This document shows, piece by piece, positions 1-9,067 of a stretch of DNA of 33,572 nt (its first letter is position 1; each line of letters starts with the position of its first letter). Both the position numbers and the translations under genes were made by a program. The notes below the pieces were generated by a model that ran no database searches, was not told where the DNA came from, and saw nothing but the letters and a program-made list of their open reading frames with translations. The stretch comes from Chryseobacterium gleum (GTDB lineage Bacteria; Bacteroidota; Bacteroidia; Flavobacteriales_D; UBA2798): the NCBI GenBank assembly GCA_945865695.1, contig CAMBFX010000013.1, positions 1 to 33,572 on the forward strand, in the 5' to 3' direction.

Positions 1-41
1 CCCAATTGACCAAACGCATTAATTCTTTTCGATAATTCCAT
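1..41 (-). CDS. N-terminus of acyl-CoA reductase (LuxC-like), truncated by window edge
   Basis: Minus strand from 41 reads ATGGAATTATCGAAAAGAATTAATGCGTTTGGTCAATTGGG = MELSKRINAFGQLG; resembles the start of Bacteroidota LuxC-like acyl-CoA reductases, often divergent from a ferredoxin gene. Only 13 codons visible. Confidence 0.5.
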   Translation of the reverse strand, partial: MELSKRINAFGQL

Positions 42-145
42 TTTATAACTGATTTTGGGCAAAATTACCGGAATTTTTTGATTAAAAATTAAAAGTGAGA
101 TACATAAAGAAAAAAGTAATACCTAAAAATTGTAAAAAACAAGAT

Positions 146-375
146 AGACCTATTCAACCCCTTCATGGTTGTGATGCAACCTTTTATAGATAGCTATTTA
201 TATTTAACACCTTAGAGTTTGAGGAAATTTCCATACAAATATGGTTTCATTCCTAAATGAAATTTTAATTACCTATTGCAAATAAATTCAACTTTGAAAA
301 ACCCAAACGGGTTTTAATATCAATAATACTAAACTAGCGAAATCTTGAACTACACTGAAGGGGTTGAATAGGTCT
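146..375. repeat. 230-bp element bounded by perfect 20-bp inverted repeats, with internal hairpins
   Basis: AGACCTATTCAACCCCTTCA (146-165) is the exact reverse complement of TGAAGGGGTTGAATAGGTCT (356-375). Internal palindromes at 167-181, 245-262 and 298-315. Confidence 0.75.
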
Positions 376-465
376 GCATTGGTATTTTTCCAAAATAAAA
401 ACATAAAGATTGGTGTTTTTCCAAAAATCTTCCCTTTATTCTTCTTTTCCCCAATTGTTTTTCTG

Positions 466-473
466 TACTTTTG
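466..473 (+). promoter_or_regulatory. Bacteroidota -7 box (TAnnTTTG)
   Basis: TACTTTTG 27 nt upstream of the ferredoxin ATG at 500; no convincing -33 box. Confidence 0.4.
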
Positions 474-499
474 CCCATCGAATCAAAAAGAATGATGTT

Positions 500-847
500 A
501 TGGCGATTATAATTACAGACGAATGTATTAATTGTGGGGCTTGTGAACCTGAATGTCCGAATAATGCCATTTATGAAGGCGGAGCAGAATGGAAATTTAT
601 GGACGGAACATCTTTGAAAGGAAATGTTTCTCACCCTGTTGCAGGAAATGTAAATGCAGAAAAAAATCATACACCTACCAGTATGGATGTTTACTATATT
701 GTTACTGATAAATGCACCGAATGTGTTGGTTTTCACGATGAACCTCAGTGTGCGGCGGTTTGCCCAGTGGATTGTTGTGTGGACGATCCTGACCACCGTG
801 AATCGAAAGAACAACTCTTGGCAAAGAAAGATTTCATGCATTTATAA
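500..847 (+). CDS. 4Fe-4S dicluster ferredoxin
   Basis: [28 protein letters not shown] with CxxCxxCxxxCP and a second cluster [22 protein letters not shown]. The ORF track starts at 410, but the ATG at 500 fits the family N-terminus. Confidence 0.93.
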   Translation: MAIIITDECINCGACEPECPNNAIYEGGAEWKFMDGTSLKGNVSHPVAGNVNAEKNHTPTSMDVYYIVTDKCTECVGFHDEPQCAAVCPVDCCVDDPDHRESKEQLLAKKDFMHL

Positions 848-901
848 AGTTTGGTAAACAATTTGCATCCCTTGTGCGTAAACTCGGTTAATTTTTAGTT
901 T

Positions 902-1768
902 ATGGTGCGCATATTCATGGTCATTTTATTATTGGGAATTCCTTTCTGGTCAATATCTGGCAGTGATGAACCTACTTTGATAGAAAGAGAAAAAGAATTA
1001 AAAGTATTGTTAGATAGCGTTCGTTCTACCAAAAACGATAAATCGCGTAACGACTGGAATACAAAATTTAAAACACTTTTAGCCGAAACGATAGAAATGG
1101 AAGGCGCTTTTGCTTATGCATTTGATTCCCTTTTTTCTATTGGAAAATTACGCTCCCCGGATAATGTTTTTCGTTTTTTCAATTGGAATGTAGAAGCAGA
1201 CAATCATACTCATACCTACTATGGATTTTTATTAGTTCAGAATAAAAATAAAAAAGGAAAAGTAATTGAGTTCTCCGACAAATCTAATACCATTGCCAAA
1301 CCCGACAGTAAAGTTTTAGATCCTAAAAATTGGTACGGATGTTTATATTATAAAATCATTATTTCTTCAGAAAAACCAACCACTCAATACACCCTTCTAG
1401 GTTGGGATATTAACAGTGAAGTTTCGAGCAAAAGAATCATCGAAGTAATGTCCATTAAAGGAGATAAAGTTACCCTTGGTGATCCTGTTTTTAATATCGA
1501 AGGTGTTGGAATAAAAAGGAGAATTGTTTTGGAGCATAATGCCCAAGCTTTAATGACATTAAAATACAATGAACCCAAATTCACTATCATGTTTGATCAT
1601 CTTGTTCCCGAAGCTGCTTTTGCTGATGGACTTTATGAATTTTATATTCCAGATGGATCCTATGATGGATTTGAACTACAAGAAGACGGAATTTGGCTCT
1701 ATAAAGCCGATGTAGATGCAAGGCGAGAAAAAGATGATAGCGATAGGTTGTATAACGAACCAAGATAA
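902..1768 (+). CDS. Conserved secreted protein of unknown function
   Basis: 288-aa ORF with hydrophobic N-terminal signal (MVRIFMVILLLGIPFWSISG). Confidence 0.75.
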   Translation: MVRIFMVILLLGIPFWSISGSDEPTLIEREKELKVLLDSVRSTKNDKSRNDWNTKFKTLLAETIEMEGAFAYAFDSLFSIGKLRSPDNVFRFFNWNVEADNHTHTYYGFLLVQNKNKKGKVIEFSDKSNTIAKPDSKVLDPKNWYGCLYYKIIISSEKPTTQYTLLGWDINSEVSSKRIIEVMSIKGDKVTLGDPVFNIEGVGIKRRIVLEHNAQALMTLKYNEPKFTIMFDHLVPEAAFADGLYEFYIPDGSYDGFELQEDGIWLYKADVDARREKDDSDRLYNEPR

Positions 1769-1785
1769 GAATATTAGGATTTGAC

Positions 1786-1890
1786 TCAGACCCCTTCCCC
1801 CCATTCCTCGCTCCGCCAAAGCGCTTCGCGAAGGCGATGCGCGGTACCTGTCTGCCGACAGGCAGGCTTCCCCTTAGCAAGGGGAAGAGC
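1786..1890. repeat. GC-rich composite palindromic intergenic repeat
   Basis: Contains CGCTTCGCGAAGGCG, CCTGTCTGCCGACAGGCAGG and CTTCCCCTTAGCAAGGGGAAG in a highly AT-rich genome. Confidence 0.7.
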
Positions 1891-1969
1891 TGGATATCTT
1901 CGAATTTATAAACTGTAATATCATAGAAAACTTTCTTAAATTATAGAGTGAATTTTCTAATAACAACTG

Positions 1970-2019
1970 ACCCAATCCTCCCCTTATCCTAGGGGAGGTG
2001 TCCGCAGGACGGAGGGGTT
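1970..2019. repeat. Palindromic intergenic repeat, copy 1
   Basis: ACCCAATCCTCCCCTTATCCTAGGGGAGGTGTCCGCAGGACGGAGGGGTT; stem CTCCCCTT..AGGGGAG plus inner hairpin GTCC-GCA-GGAC. Confidence 0.85.
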
Positions 2020-2020
2020 C

Positions 2021-2070
2021 TTTTTCCCTTTTCCAAGGCGAGGTGTCTCGTCTTCGAGGTAGAGAAGTCA
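2021..2070. repeat. Degenerate copy of the palindromic repeat
   Basis: TTTTTCCCTTTTCCAAGGCGAGGTGTCTCGTCTTCGAGGTAGAGAAGTCA retains GAGGTGTCTCGTCTTCGAG and a decayed scaffold. Confidence 0.6.
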
Positions 2071-2126
2071 AAAAACCTTTTAATAATTCAATACTCAAAA
2101 ATCACACACCAAATTATAAAACCATA

Positions 2127-2181
2127 ACCCAATCCTCCCCTTATCCTAGGGGAGGTGTCTCGTCTTCGAGACGGAGGGGTT
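2127..2181. repeat. Palindromic intergenic repeat, copy 3
   Basis: ACCCAATCCTCCCCTTATCCTAGGGGAGGTGTCTCGTCTTCGAGACGGAGGGGTT; first 33 nt identical to copy 1, inner hairpin GTCTCG-TCTT-CGAGAC. Confidence 0.85.
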
Positions 2182-2246
2182 AAAATATTCCACTTTTCTC
2201 TTCCTAATCCGACCGAATATTCTCAACTTTGTAAAAAACAATAATT

Positions 2247-3335
2247 ATGTCTTTAATTACAACACAAAAAATCCACAATTTTAGCGCTGGTCCAGGAATT
2301 TTACCTCCAGAAGTTTTAAAACAATCTGCGGAAGCTTGTATCAACTTTGCTAACATGAATCTTTCTTTATTAGAAATTTCTCATCGTAGTAAAGAGTATG
2401 TGGCTGTAATGGATGAAGCTCGTGCTTTGATCAAAGAACATTTTGGTGTTGGAGATGAATATGAAGTGATGTATTTAGGTGGTGGAGCCAGCACCCAATT
2501 TGCCATGATTCCTCACAATTGTTTATCTGATAAAGGTTATGCTACTTATGTAAATACAGGAACGTGGGCAACCAATGCAATAAAACAAGCAAAAATAGTT
2601 GGTGAAACTAAAGTTATCGCCTCTTCAGAAGACAAAAACTTCACGTATATCCCAAAAGGATTTGTTGTTCCAACTGATGCTGATTATTTACATATCACTT
2701 CCAATAACACCATTTACGGTTCTCAATATGCATCTTTCCCAGAAAGTAAAATTCCATTGATTTGTGATATGTCGTCAGATATTTTTTCTCGTAAAGTTGA
2801 TGCGTCAAAATTTGCATTGATTTATGCTGGAGCACAAAAAAATATGGGCCCCGCTGGTGCAACAATGGTGATGATTAGAAAAGATATGGTAGATAAAGTA
2901 GATCGCAAGAAATTTGCTATGATGGATTATTCTGTTCATATCAAAGGCGAATCGATGTATAATACTCCTCCGGTATTTCCAGTTTATGTTACCATGTTAA
3001 CGCTTCGTTGGTTGAAACAAAACGGAGGTGTGGAGTGGATTGAAAAAATAAATAATCAAAAAGCGGCTACTTTATACAATGAAATAGATCGTAATTCGAT
3101 GTTTTATGGAACAGTTGCAAAAGAAGATCGTTCGAAAATGAATGTTACTTTCTTAATGAACAAACCTGAATTGGAAAATGAATTTGATAAAATGGCAAAG
3201 GAAAAAAGTTTGAGTGGTTTGAAAGGTCATCGTTCGGTAGGTGGATATCGCGCATCCATTTATAATGCTCTTCCACTAGAAAGTGTTGAAGCGCTGGTTG
3301 ACATGATGCAAGAATTCGAGAAAAAATTCGCTTAA
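2247..3335 (+). CDS. serC: 3-phosphoserine/phosphohydroxythreonine aminotransferase
   Basis: HNFSAGPGILPPEVL, LLEISHRSKEY, YLGGGASTQFAMIP and PLP-lysine region YAGAQKNMGPAG. Confidence 0.96.
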   Translation: MSLITTQKIHNFSAGPGILPPEVLKQSAEACINFANMNLSLLEISHRSKEYVAVMDEARALIKEHFGVGDEYEVMYLGGGASTQFAMIPHNCLSDKGYATYVNTGTWATNAIKQAKIVGETKVIASSEDKNFTYIPKGFVVPTDADYLHITSNNTIYGSQYASFPESKIPLICDMSSDIFSRKVDASKFALIYAGAQKNMGPAGATMVMIRKDMVDKVDRKKFAMMDYSVHIKGESMYNTPPVFPVYVTMLTLRWLKQNGGVEWIEKINNQKAATLYNEIDRNSMFYGTVAKEDRSKMNVTFLMNKPELENEFDKMAKEKSLSGLKGHRSVGGYRASIYNALPLESVEALVDMMQEFEKKFA

Positions 3336-3339
3336 GAAC

Positions 3340-3597
3340 ATGCGAGTTGTTGCCGAAATTCCTCATCCAGAATTTAAGATTTCCATTTTTGCTTGGAATG
3401 CAAAATTCATTTTAAAAATTGAAGTTGGTCCTTACGAACAAGCGTTTCGAATCAATGAAGAAACGGTTAGCGGTGACATTGAAAAAGTAAAAGCAATGGT
3501 AACTGAAGAGTTCTTAAAAGATTTTAGAACTCGATTTTTAGCTATGAGAGAAGATTTAAATAATGCATTAAAAAAAGTAAATACACCCCTATCATGA
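3340..3597 (+). CDS. Small conserved protein of unknown function
   Basis: 85-aa ORF 4 nt after serC; stop overlaps next start (ATGA). Confidence 0.7.
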   Translation: MRVVAEIPHPEFKISIFAWNAKFILKIEVGPYEQAFRINEETVSGDIEKVKAMVTEEFLKDFRTRFLAMREDLNNALKKVNTPLS

Positions 3598-4226
3598 AAT
3601 TGACAAAAACGTTATCGAGAAAAATTTTAAGTGCATCATTACTTAGTCTATTATTAATTGTTGCTTCTTGTGGTGGAGGGAAATCAGAAACATTAGAGAT
3701 CGAAAAAGAAGAAGGAAAAGATAAATCCATAGAAAAATCAGATAAAACCGTTCCTGCCGGAGCCATCAAAATTGGTTATATCCGAAGTGATAGTATTAAT
3801 GAAAAGTATCTTTTCTTGATTGATCGTAAAACGGAATTAGAAAATGAATCGATAAAAGCAGAGGGTGCCTTAAAGGCCGAATACAACCGAATGATGAAAA
3901 AACAGCAGGAGTTGGAAGGTAAGTTTAAATTCATGACCGTATCTGAACAACAAAGTGCACAAGAAGAAATGATGAAAATGGGTGAAAAATACCGTGCCAT
4001 TGAAGAAAAAATGGGAATGGAATTACAAGAAAAAAACGCATTCTTTCAGAAGCAATTATATGAAAATGTGGAAGCTTATTTAGCAAAGTATGCCAAAGCT
4101 AATGGTTTTGATTTTATTTTCCGTTACGAAATGGGATTGAATTTAATGTACGGTGCCGATAAATACAATATCACTTCGGATGTTTTAAAAGGATTGAATG
4201 AAGAATACAAATCTACCATGAAATAA
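3594..4226 (+). CDS. OmpH/Skp-family periplasmic chaperone-like lipoprotein
   Basis: Lipobox LLIVASCGGG; IKIGYIRSDSINEKY followed by a charged coiled coil typical of OmpH. Confidence 0.85.
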   Translation: MKLTKTLSRKILSASLLSLLLIVASCGGGKSETLEIEKEEGKDKSIEKSDKTVPAGAIKIGYIRSDSINEKYLFLIDRKTELENESIKAEGALKAEYNRMMKKQQELEGKFKFMTVSEQQSAQEEMMKMGEKYRAIEEKMGMELQEKNAFFQKQLYENVEAYLAKYAKANGFDFIFRYEMGLNLMYGADKYNITSDVLKGLNEEYKSTMK

Positions 4227-4777
4227 TGCATATTTCAGAACAAAAATACCGCGAAAATATTGCCGAATATTTGCTTTATATGTGGCAAATAGAAGATATT
4301 ATTCGTGCCTTTGATTTTGATATTGATAAAATTGAAAACAATCTTATTCGTCAGAATTACGAAGACGAAGAATTAATTGTGCAAGTAAGAAATTGGTATG
4401 ATAGTCTAATTCGCAAAATGGTTCGTGAGAAAATTCAAAAAAGCGGACACATGAATGATTTAGTAGATATTTTGGGTGAATTATACTTTCTACATACATC
4501 ACTTATAAACACTTTACAAGACGAAGATTATATTAAACTTTTTACTGAGGCTTTACCCTTCATTGAAGAATTCAAACAAAAAAGTAATTTAAAGACTATA
4601 AACGAAGTTGAAATCACTTTAACTGGACTTTATACCAAACTACTATTAAAACTCAAAGGTGTTGAAATTACGAAGGAAACTGACGAGGCTTTTGATACTT
4701 TTCGCAAGATGATTTCACATCTCACCAAGCAATTTCATAAGATGAAGCGCGGTGAACTAAATTTCCATTACAATTAA
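4226..4777 (+). CDS. DUF4924 family protein
   Basis: MHISEQKYRENIAEYLLYMWQIEDIIRAFDFD; TAATG junction with the preceding gene. Confidence 0.8.
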   Translation: MHISEQKYRENIAEYLLYMWQIEDIIRAFDFDIDKIENNLIRQNYEDEELIVQVRNWYDSLIRKMVREKIQKSGHMNDLVDILGELYFLHTSLINTLQDEDYIKLFTEALPFIEEFKQKSNLKTINEVEITLTGLYTKLLLKLKGVEITKETDEAFDTFRKMISHLTKQFHKMKRGELNFHYN

Positions 4778-4798
4778 TTTTCCTCCTATTTTATTTCT

Positions 4799-5929
4799 AT
4801 GAACATCGGTTTTGATGCTAAACGCGCTTTTTACAATACAACAGGACTAGGAAACTATAGCCGCACCTTAATTCGTTCGTTGGCGGGTTTATACATTAAA
4901 AACAATTATTTTCTTTTTACCCCTAAGCAATCGAGTTTATTTGGAGTTGCAGGAATGAAAAATGTGAAAGTGATTACCCCTTCCAAACTTCCCGCAAAGG
5001 TTTTTAAATCTGCTTGGAGAAGCATGTGGATGGTTAATGACTTGGAAAAAAACCAGATTGATGTATTTCATGGATTAAGCCATGAAATACCTAGAGGAAT
5101 CGAAAAAACAGGAATTAAAACTGTTGTTACTATTCACGATTTAATACATGAAAAATTTCCAGAACAATACAAAGCTGTAGATAGAAAAATTTATACTAGT
5201 AAATTCAAATTTGCTTGTCAGCATGCCACAAAAATAATTGCTATTTCACAGCAAACGAAAAAAGACATCATTGATATTTACAAAACTCCAGCCGAAAAAA
5301 TTGAAGTGATTTACCAAAGTGCCGACCCACAATTTTCAAAAGTAGCCGGTCCGGAAGAAAAGAAAAAGGTAAAAGCGAAATATAATTTGCCTGAAAAATA
5401 TTTAGTTTGTGTGGGCTCAATCATTGAGCGAAAAAACCTTTTACAAGTTTGCGAAGCAATGGTTGATATGCGTGATAATTATTTGAAATTGGTGGTGATT
5501 GGTGATGGAGATGATTCCTATGCACAAATGGTAAAGAATTTTGTAGCGGCAAATGATTTAAAAGATAAAATCATTTTCCTGAATGAAAAACAAAAAGTAG
5601 TTTTCTCCGATTTGCCAGCTATTTATCAATTATCAAAAGGAGCCATTTATATTTCTTCTTACGAGGGATTTGGATTACCTGTTCTGGAAGCCATCATGAG
5701 TAATGTGCCCGTGATTACTTCTAATGTTTCTTGCTTGCCAGAAGCTGGTGGTGATGCTGCATTTTATGTGAATCCAACCAATGTAAATGAAATTAGAACT
5801 ATGATTGAAAAAGTATCACTCGATAAAAATGCGGTTGCCCAAAAATTAGGAATTTATCCATCGCATTTAGCCAAATTTGATAATAAAAAGTTGACAGATG
5901 AAGTAGAAAAGTTATATAGATCACTTTAG
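4799..5929 (+). CDS. Glycosyltransferase, GT4-like
   Basis: MNIGFDAKRAFYNTTGLGNYSRTL; VGSIIERKNL; SYEGFGLPVLEAIMSNVPVITSNVSCLPEAGGDAA. Confidence 0.93.
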   Translation: MNIGFDAKRAFYNTTGLGNYSRTLIRSLAGLYIKNNYFLFTPKQSSLFGVAGMKNVKVITPSKLPAKVFKSAWRSMWMVNDLEKNQIDVFHGLSHEIPRGIEKTGIKTVVTIHDLIHEKFPEQYKAVDRKIYTSKFKFACQHATKIIAISQQTKKDIIDIYKTPAEKIEVIYQSADPQFSKVAGPEEKKKVKAKYNLPEKYLVCVGSIIERKNLLQVCEAMVDMRDNYLKLVVIGDGDDSYAQMVKNFVAANDLKDKIIFLNEKQKVVFSDLPAIYQLSKGAIYISSYEGFGLPVLEAIMSNVPVITSNVSCLPEAGGDAAFYVNPTNVNEIRTMIEKVSLDKNAVAQKLGIYPSHLAKFDNKKLTDEVEKLYRSL

Positions 5930-6176
5930 TTTTTTTCTAATCGAAATCAACGTCATTAGGAAATGAAATTCCCAGCGGAAAAATTACATTTATACCAAGC
6001 GATGATCCTAACAAAATGCATACGATATATCTAAAAAGAGCAAGGATTAAAATTTGAATAAAAAGATGACTACACGGCTAACCCCGAATTATTAACTATT
6101 AAGATTAAATTGGAGTTTGATGTTTGATCAATTTCGTATTCTTATAAATAGGTTTGGCATAATATCGAGACCTTAT

Positions 6177-6911
6177 TTACAAACTCATCACTTCCTTAAA
6201 CCGCGCTGCTTGCCTTCTTGAAATTTCTATTTTCTCGCCATTTTTTAATTGAGCTTGCAATCCTCCATTGAACCAGTTTTCGATTCCATTTACCCATTTG
6301 AGATTGATGATGAATTTACGATTGGCTCTGAAAAATATTTTCGGATCTAATTTATCTTCTAATGCGTTGAGTGATTTTAAAATCAACGGACGAAATTCGT
6401 TGAAATAAACTCGCACATAATTTCCCTCTGACTCAAACATGCGCACATCTTTAAGCGTAACGAACCAACATTTTTCTCCGTCTTTTAAGAAAATTTGATC
6501 GTCTTCAAAAAGTTTGTTTCGCAAACCATCAATCATTTCTTCTTGAACGGGAAAAAGTTCTTGCTTCTGACGCATCAATTTATTAATCGCCTCCTCTAGC
6601 CTATCCGGATTTACTGGCTTTAATAAATAATCTAATGCATTTACCTCAAAAGCTTTGATCGCATATTCGTCATAAGCCGTTACGAAAATTACTTTGGGTG
6701 CACGTTCTAAATCATTCAATAATTCAAATCCATTTTTTCCAGGCATTTGAATATCTAAAAAAATCAAATCTGGACGATGCAATTCAATGGCTACTTTTGC
6801 TTCCTCGGCATTTGAACACTCATCAATAATTTCTATTTCATGAAAACGATTGAGCAAACTTCTTAGTTCTTTTCTAGCCAATCTTTCATCATCAATAATT
6901 AGTGCTTTCAT
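6177..6911 (-). CDS. LytTR-family two-component response regulator
   Basis: MKALIIDDERLARKELRSLL receiver domain, phosphoacceptor LIFLDIQMPGKNG, C-terminal LytTR domain with FFRANRKFIINL. Confidence 0.95.
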   Translation of the reverse strand: MKALIIDDERLARKELRSLLNRFHEIEIIDECSNAEEAKVAIELHRPDLIFLDIQMPGKNGFELLNDLERAPKVIFVTAYDEYAIKAFEVNALDYLLKPVNPDRLEEAINKLMRQKQELFPVQEEMIDGLRNKLFEDDQIFLKDGEKCWFVTLKDVRMFESEGNYVRVYFNEFRPLILKSLNALEDKLDPKIFFRANRKFIINLKWVNGIENWFNGGLQAQLKNGEKIEISRRQAARFKEVMSL

Positions 6912-6999
6912 AATATTGTGTTTTTTATTTTTTTGTATTATGGAAGATCCGTTATAATTTTTTCTTAAAAGGTAACGAATTTTTCATAAAATTGTAATT

Positions 7000-8055
7000 T
7001 TATAGTTCTGCATTCATAGGTAATCTTATTAGAGCTACCACTCTTTGGTTCTCATTTTGGATATTAAACGAAGCTTTTTTTCCAAATAATAATTCTAATC
7101 TTTGAACGGTATTATTTATTCCGATTCCTGTTGAATTTTCATTATTACCGGTATAAAAACCTGAATTCATAATGCGAATCAAAAGCATATCACCATCAGG
7201 ACGAATTTCTATTTCTAAATTACCACCACTAGTTAACTTTGAAATTCCATGTTTAATAGCATTCTCCACCAAAGTTTGAACCATCAATGGCGGAATTAAA
7301 CAAGGGTAACTGGCTTGATCAACATTGTAAATAACACGCAGTCTTTCTTCGTATCGAATTCCTTCCAATTTAAGATAATCATTAATCACATGTAATTCAT
7401 CTTCTACTGTAACTAATCTTTTTCTACCCATCAATAAAGTACTTCTCAAAATATTAGAAAGTTTGGTCACCGCTTCTTTTGCCAAACCAGGATTTTCATC
7501 AATTAATGCACGAATACTATTCATACTATTAAACATGAAGTGAGGATTAAGCTGTGATTTTAAATTATTCAATTCGATTTCACTTTTCATTGCTTCCCAA
7601 CGAAGATTTTTAATTTCTTCATTACGCGACTTTTCGAAAAAATGGGTGGCATAGTAAATGATTGTCCAAAAAGTAAAAATGATAAACCATGAAACCCAAA
7701 TTCCAACTCCATCCGCAGTTGATAAACCTTTTTCAAAAACATCTGAATCGGCAATCAATAATTCGCTAAAAAGAATTTGAATGGCAGCCATTAAGATGGC
7801 ACTAATGGGAACAGTAATCAACATTCTAGGAATGGCTTGACCAATGGTTAAAGCCAGCCAACCATTTTTAACGATAACCAACCTAATTAAATGAGAAACT
7901 ACAATACCCGTAGCAAAAATGGCAAATAACAATCGACTTACCTCTGAAGTTAACTTATCATCTAAATAACTATTTAAGCCAACCAGAAAAATATAGAATG
8001 ACCACCCCAAAACCTGAGCTAACCAATAAACATAACGTATGGGTTTACGAATCAT
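7000..8055 (-). CDS. LytS-like sensor histidine kinase
   Basis: N-terminal TM segments; NLKSQLNPHFMFNSMNSIRALI and PPLMVQTLVENAIKHGI typical of the His_kinase family. Confidence 0.94.
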   Translation of the reverse strand: MIRKPIRYVYWLAQVLGWSFYIFLVGLNSYLDDKLTSEVSRLLFAIFATGIVVSHLIRLVIVKNGWLALTIGQAIPRMLITVPISAILMAAIQILFSELLIADSDVFEKGLSTADGVGIWVSWFIIFTFWTIIYYATHFFEKSRNEEIKNLRWEAMKSEIELNNLKSQLNPHFMFNSMNSIRALIDENPGLAKEAVTKLSNILRSTLLMGRKRLVTVEDELHVINDYLKLEGIRYEERLRVIYNVDQASYPCLIPPLMVQTLVENAIKHGISKLTSGGNLEIEIRPDGDMLLIRIMNSGFYTGNNENSTGIGINNTVQRLELLFGKKASFNIQNENQRVVALIRLPMNAEL

Positions 8056-8139
8056 TTTAACTATTTTTGATAAATTTAATTTTAAACGGCTTACCGGAAA
8101 AATAAAATTACACCAAAGGCAAATAAAACCTAAGAATAA

Positions 8140-8736
8140 ATGAATTTTCTAGCTCATGCTATGCTTTCGGGAGGTGATGAAGAGGTGATTACCGGTAATT
8201 TCATTGCCGATTGTGTGAAAGGCAAAGCATGGGAAAATTATCCTACGCGAATAAAAACTGGAATTCTATTACATCGATCTATTGATGAGTTTACTGATTC
8301 ACATGAAGTAAATCGTGATTCTTCGCGATTGCTTCAGCCCTATTTTGGAAAATACAGTTCGGTGGTAACCGATGTGATGAATGATCATTTATTGGCCATC
8401 GAATGGAATAAATTTTACCATCTTTCATTGGAGAAATTTATTAATTTCACCTATCAATCTATTCTGAAGAACGAAAAAATACTTCCTGATAAATCAAAAA
8501 TGATGTTGCCATACATGATACAACAAGACTGGTTAGGCTCATATATTCATCTCGAAGGAATTGCAGATGTTTTAAAAAGAATGTCGAAACGAACTCCATT
8601 TGAATCAGGAATGGAAAAATCATTGCAACCCCTAGCTGAACATTTCGAAATCTTACAGAAAAATTTTCAACTCTTTTTTCCTGAATTAATCATTCATTCG
8701 CAAAAAAAATTAACCATTTTATCAAAACATGAGTAA
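8140..8736 (+). CDS. ACP phosphodiesterase-like protein (DUF479)
   Basis: MNFLAHAMLSGGDEEVITGNFIADCVKGK..YPTRIKTGILLHRSIDEFTDSH. Confidence 0.9.
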   Translation: MNFLAHAMLSGGDEEVITGNFIADCVKGKAWENYPTRIKTGILLHRSIDEFTDSHEVNRDSSRLLQPYFGKYSSVVTDVMNDHLLAIEWNKFYHLSLEKFINFTYQSILKNEKILPDKSKMMLPYMIQQDWLGSYIHLEGIADVLKRMSKRTPFESGMEKSLQPLAEHFEILQKNFQLFFPELIIHSQKKLTILSKHE

Positions 8737-8977
8737 AATTACTATTGACCTGCACGAAAGTTATAATAAATCAAAAGACCTTGAATACTTATTAACTTCA
8801 TCGTTTCAAGAAGCTTTTGACCGCAAAGTTGATTATCTAGAAATAATACATGGCAAAGGCACTGGTCAATTAAAGAAAAGAGTGGATCGTTTTTTACAAC
8901 TCTCGGAAAATAAGTCTCGTTACAAAAGAGTGAAACATGACTCCAAGAATTTTGGTAGGCTTTTTGTGTACTTCTAA
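8729..8977 (+). CDS. Smr domain-containing protein
   Basis: ITIDLHES and LEIIHGKGTGQLKKRVDRFL; overlaps upstream gene by 8 nt (ATGAGTAA). Confidence 0.9.
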   Translation: MSKITIDLHESYNKSKDLEYLLTSSFQEAFDRKVDYLEIIHGKGTGQLKKRVDRFLQLSENKSRYKRVKHDSKNFGRLFVYF

Positions 8978-9017
8978 AATAGTTCGTCGAATTTTTTATA
9001 AATTCATCCAACTTTAT

Positions 9018-9047
9018 TTTGGTTTTAACGTGAATAGTTTAATTTTG
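9018..9047 (+). promoter_or_regulatory. Bacteroidota-type promoter (TTTG, 18 nt, TAATTTTG)
   Basis: TTTG 9018-9021, spacer 18 nt, TAATTTTG 9040-9047; ATG at 9068. Confidence 0.65.
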
Positions 9048-9067
9048 AAAAAAAATTAGGAATAGAA

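Noticed and set aside
350-841. 163-aa minus-strand ORF opposite the ferredoxin gene
   Set aside because: Antisense to a confidently assigned ferredoxin; low-complexity composition typical of a shadow ORF.
1970-2181. CRISPR array interpretation of the repeated 33-mers
   Set aside because: Only two good copies plus a decayed one, irregular spacing, no cas genes; repeats are palindromic intergenic elements.
1587-2183. ORFs at 1587-1880(-), 1874-2098(-) and 1998-2183(+)
   Set aside because: They run through the palindromic repeats; arginine/serine/proline-rich translations are artefacts of repeat DNA.
5930-6176. Possible 23-aa plus-strand peptide MKFPAEKLHLYQAMILTKCIRYI
   Set aside because: Too short, no supporting signals; more likely non-coding or relic sequence.
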